A stretch of 64,000 nt of DNA from Oscillospiraceae bacterium (GTDB taxonomy: Bacteria; Bacillota; Clostridia; Oscillospirales; Ruminococcaceae). Location: the NCBI GenBank assembly GCA_015067025.1, contig SVNC01000003.1, positions 26,383 through 90,382 on the forward strand. The letters are read 5' to 3'. Of this stretch, positions 39,661 to 47,600 are shown piece by piece (the first letter of the stretch is position 1; each line of letters starts with the position of its first letter). The notes beneath the pieces are model-generated. The model saw nothing but the letters and a program-made list of their open reading frames with translations. It had not been told where the DNA came from and did no database searches. The position numbers and the translations under genes are program-made.

Positions 39661-40326
39661 ATGTCACTGATACTTTCATCAACCTATTCCTACAACGTGA
39701 ATAAATCCTTTACCGAGCTTTTTGACGGATTTTTCATCTTTACCGCTATAGTTGTTATTATGATAATACTCGGATTTAATATACCGAAGTATAAAAAGTC
39801 GCCCACCGCAAAGAAAAGAAGTGTAGTAAAGGGGCTTAGTATCGCTCTTACCATAATAGACTCATTCTTCCTGCTTTTAAAGATAGATATACTTGCTTTC
39901 TTATTCAACCCCTATACTTATCTTACTACTTCAAAGTTCGGCATCGGGAATATAGACGATCCTGCCGCAAAGCAGACCTATATAACCGTTTACGCAATCT
40001 ATCTTGCGGTGCTTATCATCTCAATAATAATCTGCGTTGCAGGATATCGTACTTTATGTAATAAAAAATTCACACAGGAAGCCTTCAGACAGAATAACAT
40101 AATCGCTCCGCAAAACCCCAACTTCAAGGCTTGCGCGATCTGCGGTGTAACAGTCAGCAACCATTCCAATCAGTGTCCCAGATGTCAGTCTACCGATTTT
40201 ATTTCATCAGCAGACCAGCAGACTTCAACCGAAACCGCAAACACCTGCCCTTCCTGTAACACTGTAAATCCCGAGGGTGCTGTTTTCTGTCATCGTTGCG
40301 GGAAAAGACTCGGTTCTGACAATTGA
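39661..40326 (+). CDS. Membrane protein with two C-terminal zinc ribbons (cluster gene 1)
   Basis: A 221-residue protein of unknown function. Three hydrophobic segments (about 23-40, 58-80, 110-128) are followed by a cytosolic-looking tail with two ribbons: CAICGVTVSNHSNQCPRC (about 155-172) and CPSCNTVNPEGAVFCHRCG (about 196-214). The doubled ribbon is unique in this cluster. AAGGAGGTAAAT precedes the ATG. It is the first gene after the promoter at 39575, and a similar gene follows after 86 bases. Confidence 0.75.
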   Translation: MSLILSSTYSYNVNKSFTELFDGFFIFTAIVVIMIILGFNIPKYKKSPTAKKRSVVKGLSIALTIIDSFFLLLKIDILAFLFNPYTYLTTSKFGIGNIDDPAAKQTYITVYAIYLAVLIISIIICVAGYRTLCNKKFTQEAFRQNNIIAPQNPNFKACAICGVTVSNHSNQCPRCQSTDFISSADQQTSTETANTCPSCNTVNPEGAVFCHRCGKRLGSDN

Positions 40327-40412
40327 TCGGGCTCAAAACACATCATAATTTCTTTATCAAAACAAGCAGTAACAAACCTCGACTTAACAGATAAAAAGAA
40401 AGGTGATACGTA

Positions 40413-40952
40413 ATGGCATTATTAGTGATTATACCGTTTATATTATTTAAGATAGTTATCTCCCTGATTGTGTATGCTGCAGGATTAACATTCACAAGTC
40501 TTACGGTATTCCTGACATATCACCTGCACAGTAACTTGAAAAATATCGCCAATTTAAAAAAACGTGCAATTTCCGATCTCAGATTTGTAGCATCGATCGG
40601 GTTTATTGCTACGTTTATATCAATCCCGGCATATTATACAGCAACCTTTCTTTTGACTGATGCTGTAAGTCTTTTCTCTGCTTACGATTTCATAAATTTC
40701 GTAACAACAGTACAGACTGCAATCTATATTATTGATGCAATATTAAAACTGATATGCCTTTTTTACGCTATAAAGACTATAGTGTATGCGACAAGAATGA
40801 TAAAAGCAGCTGCACCTGAAAATCCCGAAGTATCAAAGGGAACATTTCAAATAAGCGCTGATAACCGCTGTCCTTCCTGTAATGCACAGCTTATAAACGG
40901 TGCAAAATTCTGTACTCGGTGCGGAAGAAGGACAGATAGAAATAACAACTGA
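40413..40952 (+). CDS. Membrane protein with C-terminal zinc ribbon (cluster gene 2)
   Basis: A 179-residue protein: hydrophobic segments near 3-35, 58-82, 93-125, then a ribbon CPSCNAQLINGAKFCTRCG at about 153-171 and a short basic end. The ribbon is close in sequence to that of gene 3 (CHGCNAQLVNGAEFCTQCG), indicating a shared origin by duplication, although the membrane parts have diverged. AAAGGTGATACGTA precedes the ATG. Function unknown. Confidence 0.72.
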   Translation: MALLVIIPFILFKIVISLIVYAAGLTFTSLTVFLTYHLHSNLKNIANLKKRAISDLRFVASIGFIATFISIPAYYTATFLLTDAVSLFSAYDFINFVTTVQTAIYIIDAILKLICLFYAIKTIVYATRMIKAAAPENPEVSKGTFQISADNRCPSCNAQLINGAKFCTRCGRRTDRNNN

Positions 40953-40973
40953 CCGATACTAAAGGAGTTAACA

Positions 40974-41420
40974 ATGGTTTTAGTAATTGTACTATTCACC
41001 GCACTTTTTCTTTTTGGGTTTCCTGTCGGCTCATTGATATCTGCTTTTGCTATACGAAGAAACATAAAGAAAAATTATTGCTATATAATGAAAGCTCAGG
41101 CGTTAGTATGTCTAACTTTAACTACAGCCAGCGGATTAATCCACTTTTTTTCAATCTGGCTTTTAAATTCAATGTTCAAAGCTTTTCAGGGTGGCAATTC
41201 GATAAACATTGTAATAGTAATATCACTTCTTTCTATACCTTTATATATCTTCTGTCTGCATTATGCCATAAGAGGCTTTGAGTATAAGCCACAAAATGAT
41301 ACTACTGACGTTGTCGCTGACGACTCAGAAACGTTGTGCAATAAGTGCCATGGCTGTAACGCTCAGCTTGTAAACGGTGCAGAATTCTGTACTCAGTGTG
41401 GACACAGACTTTGTAAGTAA
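40974..41420 (+). CDS. Membrane protein with C-terminal zinc ribbon (cluster gene 3)
   Basis: A 148-residue protein with three hydrophobic segments (about 2-25, 42-66, 75-96) and a terminal ribbon CHGCNAQLVNGAEFCTQCG. AAAGGAGTTAACA precedes the ATG, 21 bases after gene 2. No family beyond the general zinc-ribbon class is recognised. Confidence 0.7.
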   Translation: MVLVIVLFTALFLFGFPVGSLISAFAIRRNIKKNYCYIMKAQALVCLTLTTASGLIHFFSIWLLNSMFKAFQGGNSINIVIVISLLSIPLYIFCLHYAIRGFEYKPQNDTTDVVADDSETLCNKCHGCNAQLVNGAEFCTQCGHRLCK

Positions 41421-41452
41421 AAAGCATTCTGACTATTTGAAGGAATCGCTTT

Positions 41453-41932
41453 ATGCTGATATATATACTTTTTTCATTACCCATTTTGATTATTGCGATA
41501 ATCGTCAATGTCAAAAAGTACAAGAAATACAAGAACCACCAGCAAAACTGTGATAATAAAGTTGTCAGCAATTTTATGAATAACGCTCTCATAGATTTAG
41601 CAATAACAGTAATACTGATATCCGGAACAGTATTTTTAGTCATCCCTTACTGTCGTGGCTATGTGACTATGAAGCACGAAAATATAACAGTAAAGAATGC
41701 CGAAATTGCGGTAAATATTTTCATCGGATTAACAGTAACTTTAATCACTTTTGCCTTTTTCACTTTCATTACAGACTACCTGCTCTATAAAAAATTAAAT
41801 CGTATAAGAGCATCTTTATACCCTTTTAAAAAATTACTTCCGCTGGAATGTCCCACTTGCAAAAAAATTACAGCAAATGACGCAAAATTCTGTCATCTTT
41901 GCGGAAATAAAATAAATATTCCTGATAACTAA
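41453..41932 (+). CDS. Membrane protein with C-terminal zinc ribbon (cluster gene 4)
   Basis: A 159-residue protein: segments near 2-19, 47-66, 86-110, a basic loop, then CPTCKKITANDAKFCHLCG at about 133-151. A purine-rich stretch GAAGGAATCGCTTT lies before the ATG. It follows gene 3 after 32 bases. Unknown function. Confidence 0.68.
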   Translation: MLIYILFSLPILIIAIIVNVKKYKKYKNHQQNCDNKVVSNFMNNALIDLAITVILISGTVFLVIPYCRGYVTMKHENITVKNAEIAVNIFIGLTVTLITFAFFTFITDYLLYKKLNRIRASLYPFKKLLPLECPTCKKITANDAKFCHLCGNKINIPDN

Positions 41933-41951
41933 TCAAACTCAAGGAGGCATT

Positions 41952-42389
41952 ATGGCAATATCACAAGCAGTCACGACCTATGTTATCAGTGCTGAGATTT
42001 TCACTCTGATATTAACTGTATTTGTATTAGTCCTGACCATATTTGCAGTAAAAATCAGAAACGGAGATTTAGCGACCGTGTTGCAGATACTTTCCGCAAT
42101 TGGTATTATATTTTCTTTAGCTGTTTTGAATACCGCTATTATTCTTATGGCTATAAACCTGACTGTCATCACAGAAATTGACGCTTTTCTCTTTAAATCT
42201 GATATAGTAATCGAAAACGGCACAAATGTTTTATTTCCTGTAATACTTGGAATGATAACAGGTGCTTTGGCATTTATCATCAACGCCAAAGCAATGGGTG
42301 TTGCATTAAAAACGAATAAAAAGACCTATAACTGTTATTTAAAGCCACCTGAATCAACTGAAAACACAAAACAGGAGGTAATTATATGA
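41952..42389 (+). CDS. Small four-helix membrane protein lacking the zinc ribbon (cluster gene 5)
   Basis: A 145-residue protein with four hydrophobic segments (about 8-35, 45-75, 90-108, 110-122) and a short charged tail where the siblings carry the ribbon. AAGGAGGCATT precedes the ATG. Its end overlaps the next gene by 4 bases, so translation is coupled. It may have lost the ribbon, or it may never have had one. Confidence 0.65.
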   Translation: MAISQAVTTYVISAEIFTLILTVFVLVLTIFAVKIRNGDLATVLQILSAIGIIFSLAVLNTAIILMAINLTVITEIDAFLFKSDIVIENGTNVLFPVILGMITGALAFIINAKAMGVALKTNKKTYNCYLKPPESTENTKQEVII

Positions 42390-42943
42390 CATCAGCAGCA
42401 CCTCTTATACCCGCTTTTTTCCTTTTTTGTCTCTTTACAGTACTTACTGCTTTTTTGTGGTTTGTTTTAAGTTCCGGCGGTCTTATAACAACAGTTTTTA
42501 TGTTTAAAAATATAATACGCACACGCAATACGCTGAAATACTATGGTACAGTTAATAACACAACTACTCCCAAAATGCTGAAAAAATCAGCATATAAAGG
42601 CATCGCTATAAGCTTTATTTCCTTACCGGCGTACATATTGCCTATCGTTATTTTAAATATAGCTTTAAACTATATACATTTTAATCAATTACTTGGAACA
42701 GTGATGGGATATGCAAGATTAGCAATCACAATTGATTTTATTATTAAAATTGTCTTTTACTATTTTGCAATAAAAGCGATTTGCGTTGCAAAATGTACAG
42801 TGATAACAGATACTCCGGAACCTTTACCCGTTGTCCCAAAAATAAAAACGACAAGCAGCAAATACTGTCCGCAATGCAATAAACAAGTTAATGAAGCTTT
42901 GCTGTTCTGTACCGACTGCGGATGTAAGCTTTTAAATAAATAA
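42386..42943 (+). CDS. Membrane protein with C-terminal zinc ribbon (cluster gene 6)
   Basis: A 185-residue protein: hydrophobic segments at about 8-42, 72-95, 105-135, then CPQCNKQVNEALLFCTDCG at about 161-179. The layout and spacing of segments resemble gene 2 closely. AGGAGGTAATTAT precedes the ATG inside the end of gene 5. Unknown function. Confidence 0.7.
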   Translation: MTSAAPLIPAFFLFCLFTVLTAFLWFVLSSGGLITTVFMFKNIIRTRNTLKYYGTVNNTTTPKMLKKSAYKGIAISFISLPAYILPIVILNIALNYIHFNQLLGTVMGYARLAITIDFIIKIVFYYFAIKAICVAKCTVITDTPEPLPVVPKIKTTSSKYCPQCNKQVNEALLFCTDCGCKLLNK

Positions 42944-43001
42944 ACCCGATCACACAATAAAGGACTGATTTTTTATTTTACTTACCCTTATTTTAGGAAT
43001 T

Positions 43002-43784
43002 ATGACGCTGGTCTACGTCAACGGTTATTATCAGACAAAAGACTATAACAAGGCGAAAACAGCGAATTCATTATCTACGGCAAACCTGATCATTACAATA
43101 ATATTTGCGTTACCAATGGGTGTAATGCTATTACTTTTACTTGTAACATCACCTGAGATCATAGAGGATTCCGCCGGTAGCTATGAAGAGGTCGTTGGTG
43201 TAGTTATGGGAATGTTGTTTGTTGTCGGCATCCCCGTAGCGCTAACGATATTCGGCTTTGTTACTTCGGCAAAGGGCAGAAAGCTCTGGAAAAACGTAAA
43301 CACTGTTGGAAATCCCAACTACGTTCCCCTTTCCCAGCGACCCATAAACTACGCTAATACAACAAATAGCCGCACGACCTTTGTAAATGCTTCAGGTCAG
43401 GATATAAGATACGGCCATCAGCAAAATAATACCGCTTATAACAACAATACTTATAATACCGGCACGGCACAAGTACCATACACCAACCCGCAAGCTCAGA
43501 ACGTAACGACGAATAATATCCCCGGTTATCAGCAGACCGCTACATATAACACGGCTACTACTGTAAAAACTTCTTCGGTGACACAAAATCCACAAGCAGC
43601 CTGCGACTACGGAAGAAGTGAAACGGGGTACATTCCTCATCCCGAAAGTGCAGATACACACTGTGCGACTCATAATTCCGAAAGCACGGGAAGCAAATGG
43701 AAATGTTCATCCTGCGGTAAAAGAAACCGTGCTGAAGAGACCTTCTGCAGAAACTGCGGTACAAACAGAACCGCTGTATATTAA
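43002..43784 (+). CDS. Membrane protein with Asn/Gln/Tyr-rich linker and zinc ribbon (cluster gene 7)
   Basis: A 260-residue frame from the first ATG. Two hydrophobic segments (about 26-46, 66-88), a linker of about 100 residues rich in Asn, Gln, Tyr and Thr, then CSSCGKRNRAEETFCRNCG near the end. The true start may lie upstream: the frame continues without ATG/GTG/TTG through codons for ILLTLILGI, which aligns with the very start of the next gene (MIIIILGIL), and AAAGGA lies before an ATT codon there. The ATG at 43002 has no proper ribosome site. An ATT start or a lost start codon is possible. Confidence 0.6.
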   Translation: MTLVYVNGYYQTKDYNKAKTANSLSTANLIITIIFALPMGVMLLLLLVTSPEIIEDSAGSYEEVVGVVMGMLFVVGIPVALTIFGFVTSAKGRKLWKNVNTVGNPNYVPLSQRPINYANTTNSRTTFVNASGQDIRYGHQQNNTAYNNNTYNTGTAQVPYTNPQAQNVTTNNIPGYQQTATYNTATTVKTSSVTQNPQAACDYGRSETGYIPHPESADTHCATHNSESTGSKWKCSSCGKRNRAEETFCRNCGTNRTAVY

Positions 43785-43810
43785 TAAACAAAAAAGAGAG
43801 GTAAAATGTT

Positions 43811-44467
43811 ATGATCATCATTATTTTAGGAATTCTTATTTTTGTATTCACTTCAAAATACAAAAAGAACCCGTTACTTACAACTAAAAGCTCGCTTAAA
43901 ACACTGACTATAGCACATTCAGTATTTTTTGGCTTTTCTGCAATTTCGCTGCTCAGTAGTTTCGTGTTCATTCTGACAGGCTCGTTTTTTGAGCTTATGG
44001 AAGAAATGATCCTCAATATATGCAGAGCAATGGACGTCAGCACAAAGTATGTAGCTGAAGTATTAGGCGATGTTTCTCTTATGGTAAACACTGTTATATG
44101 GATCGCTATTATTATGGATGTTGCTGTTTTTGTTTTTGGGCTTATTGCACTTATCACAGGCTACAAAACCATCAGCGACAAAGCACTTCACGCTGCTGCT
44201 GAGGCTAACACCGCCGCTTTCAACGAAAGCAGAAGAAATATGTATCAGCAAAATTACGCGTATAGTCAGCAGAATTACGGTTATAGCCAGCAGGGATATC
44301 AGAACAATACCTATAATCAGAATACACAAAGCTACACTACCGCACAGACTCCTCCGCCTGCCCCCACACCTCAGCCACAGGCACAAACACACTGGGTATG
44401 CTCCTGCGGTTCATCAAATATAGCTGTAGCTAATTTCTGCAGCCATTGCGGTAATAAACGCCCGTAA
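43811..44467 (+). CDS. Membrane protein with Gln/Tyr-rich linker and zinc ribbon (cluster gene 8 position, paralogue of 43002)
   Basis: A 218-residue protein: a short N-terminal hydrophobic segment (MIIIILGILIFVFT), two more near 36-60 and 95-118, then a low-complexity linker of about 70 residues with repeats such as YSQQNYGYSQQGYQ and a Pro-rich stretch. It ends in a ribbon CSCGSSNIAVANFCSHCG at about 196-213. The first pair is CxC-like (CSCG) rather than CxxC. Start supported by AGAGAGGTAAAATGTT. It is the last gene before the adhesin promoter. Confidence 0.7.
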   Translation: MIIIILGILIFVFTSKYKKNPLLTTKSSLKTLTIAHSVFFGFSAISLLSSFVFILTGSFFELMEEMILNICRAMDVSTKYVAEVLGDVSLMVNTVIWIAIIMDVAVFVFGLIALITGYKTISDKALHAAAEANTAAFNESRRNMYQQNYAYSQQNYGYSQQGYQNNTYNQNTQSYTTAQTPPPAPTPQPQAQTHWVCSCGSSNIAVANFCSHCGNKRP

Positions 44468-44544
44468 AATATATTCAATTAGGATTATATGATAATTTTG
44501 CCAAAAGAACCAGAAATATATGCTTTTATTTGTATAAAAAACAA

Positions 44545-44573
44545 TTGAATAAAAAAGATATTTCTGATATAAT
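44545..44573 (+). promoter_or_regulatory. Promoter of the giant adhesin gene
   Basis: TTGAAT (44545-44550), 17-base spacer, TATAAT (44568-44573). The leader of about 100 bases contains the spaced inverted repeat at 44586-44632. Confidence 0.8.
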
Positions 44574-44585
44574 TAAAACTATATA

Positions 44586-44632
44586 TAAATGCTTAACTTT
44601 CCGAATTTTGTGACGATATTACTAAGCATTTA
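44586..44632 (+). promoter_or_regulatory. Stem-loop in the adhesin leader
   Basis: TAAATGCTTA pairs perfectly with TAAGCATTTA across a 27-base loop, close to the predicted transcription start. Role unknown. Confidence 0.5.
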
Positions 44633-44680
44633 AGGAAGTATAAATGAAGTAAATTATGAAATGAAAGGAGCGGTAATAAG

Positions 44681-47600
44681 ATGTTTAAAAAAATCGTATC
44701 ATTTCTTACCGCAACGGCTCTGACTATCCAGTGCCTTTGTATCGGCAACTTACTGCCCGATAATGCAGTAACTGCCAGTGCAGAAAAACTATCAAGTACT
44801 CACATTGACACAACTGCAAGCAGCGATTACATTACAGGTATTGACGTATCCGTCAGCGATACCGCAAATAGCGGTCAATTCGTACTTAATGTAAATGCAA
44901 ATCCGTTAGGCTTTGAGGGTTATGCACCCACCGATCCTATTTTGGTATTCTATCATAAGCTGGTTAATACATATCTATCAGAGTACCTTGTAGACGGTGA
45001 AATGCCTGACCCTGAATCTCTCACACAGGAAAAGCTTTCCGAGATCATGAACAAGGCCAAGAATGCCATTACAAGCGATCCTGAGCTTTCTGCTACAGAG
45101 AAATTTATGACTTATACCTTCTATATGCCTAAAAAGGCAGACGTCACGAACGCTGACAGTACGGAAGGTACACCTGCGGACGTTCTTATAAGCTGTGTGT
45201 CTGGCAAGGACATTCCTTATATCGGTACAAATATACGTATGGGTGAATACACTATTGAAGACACAGGATCCCAGTACAAGATAACAATTTCACTCGATAA
45301 CAGTGCTTTATGGGCAAATCCGAAGTCCTTCAATTTTATCGTTGGTATGAACCTTAACGGTGCAGAAACCGATGTTGAAGACGTAAAGCTTGGCTCAAGC
45401 GGTGACGTTATAGAAATTGACGCTTATGTTGAAGCTCCTGTTCCTCCCGAGGATAAAAATACGGTAGCGGATAACTTCAACGTACAGAAAAGCTCTACCG
45501 TAAACAATGATAACGGCACAGTAACCTATACTATTACCGCAAATGCATTAAACGGTGCTACCCTCGCAGGCAAGACTATTACTGACCTTGGCCCTGATAA
45601 CTTAACTTCATTTACACTTACTTCTATTAAAAAGGGAGATAACAATATTTCCGCTATAAACAACGGACTCAGCTACACCTTCCCTTCTGATTCTACAGAA
45701 ACAACAGCTTCTTTTGAGCTTACATATAAGATAAAATCAGGTGCTATAGGAAACTACATTCAGAATAACGGTTTCTATCTCGGCACTCACAACAAGGTAA
45801 ATCTTACAGACAGTGCAAACCCTGATATCAATAGATCTGCAGACGCGTGGAACGGCCTCAGCTCTCAGTTTATGAGTAAGGGTGGACATATTGACGGTAC
45901 AGATAATAAGCAGATCAACTGGACAATTACAATCAATACAAAGTACGTATGTGCGGATAACATCTATCTTGTTGACTATCTGAACAATATCCACGAATAT
46001 ATCCCCGATTCACTTAAGGTAAACGGTTCATCAGCCGCTCTTTCAGGTTCAGCACCCGTTGCTTCTTCCCTTTCGGCTCTTGTTGTAAATCCCGACGGAA
46101 CGGTAAGCGTTGATACAAATAAGGTGCTTGTAAACGGCACAGGCGATAGTGCTACCGAAGGCTTTGTAATAAAGCTTTCAGACTTTGGTAACCCCGCTGA
46201 CCTTACAGCAGGCGGAGTAATCACAGTTACATACTCCACAAAGCTAAAAGATGGCTTAAACGCAAGTGAATTAGCAGCCGCAAACGGCGGATATATCACG
46301 TATAACAACAGCTCTGAGCTTATTGCTGATCATATCTACTACGGCGAAAATACCAAGGCAGATGCTACCGAATTTGACGGCGAAATTAAAAGAGATTCTT
46401 CAATAAGCGTTAATGCAGTTCCTTTTGAAAAATTTACTGCAAGTTACGTTTCAAAGACCCAGACCCAGACCTGGACTATGAACGTAAACCCCAAGTTCGA
46501 TACACCCAGCGATAAGGCTATTATCGTTGATACTCTTCCCGAAAGCCTTGCATTCCCCGAGGGTGCAATATTAACGGGTACAGTTTACAATAAAGACGGC
46601 TCTTCTACTGCAATAAGCTTTACAAGAGTCGATAGTACTGCTCCTGCCGATGCATCTGTAGAACAGTACAAGTACTATGTAGACGGCAACAAGATCACTA
46701 TCGGTCTTGGTGCAGTAGCTACAACGGAAAAGGTATCGGTTGTTCTCTCTACAAAGGTTGTTGACGGCGAATTATTCGCAAACTTTAACGACTGGCAGGG
46801 TTCAAAGGGTATAACAAATACTGCTGCGGTTAAAACACAGAATGGCGGCATATGGGCAGAAAAAAGTGCAAGTGCTACTACGTGGGTAGGCTCTCACACC
46901 TTTGAAAAACAGGTTGCAAGCAACTATGACGTTGACAAGGGTACAGCAAGCTGGAAGTTAGTAGTTAATGCTAACTGCTTGCCTATCGAGGGTCTTAAGC
47001 TCACTGAAGTTCTCCCTGACGGAATGACCTTAGAAAGCGTTGATAAGATCCTTATACACGACGCTGAACACATTTACGACTGGGGTTCTCCTATGGATAC
47101 ACCCTTAGCTGCAATAACCCCCTCAGTTTCTGATACAAGCGTTACTTCCGGCAGTGATACAATAAGCTGGTCCGTTACAGAAACTGCAGGTGCGACTTAC
47201 GGTGGCGAAACCGTGACCTTCTCCTTCAACGGTTCAAACATTTCCGAAAACAGATACGAGATCTACCTTACGACCAAGGCTACCGATGAAGTGAAGAAGA
47301 CTGAGCTTGGTAACGGCACGAATTACTACTTTACAAACAATGCTAAGCTTACAGGTGAAATTTACGATGAACCTATGGATTTCACAAAGCAAGCACAGGT
47401 AAACGCAAACTATAACCGTACAGACAAGACCGGTTCTATCGTTGCCGGCAGAGAAGATATAATCAAGTGGACATGCACCTTCAACAAGGACAAGGTCGAT
47501 ATGAGCGATATATGGCTCGTTGACGATCTTGAAGCTGTAGGTCTTGAACTTGTTCTTGATAGTGAGCTTTTCAAATTCACTATTGAATCAGACGGCTCGC

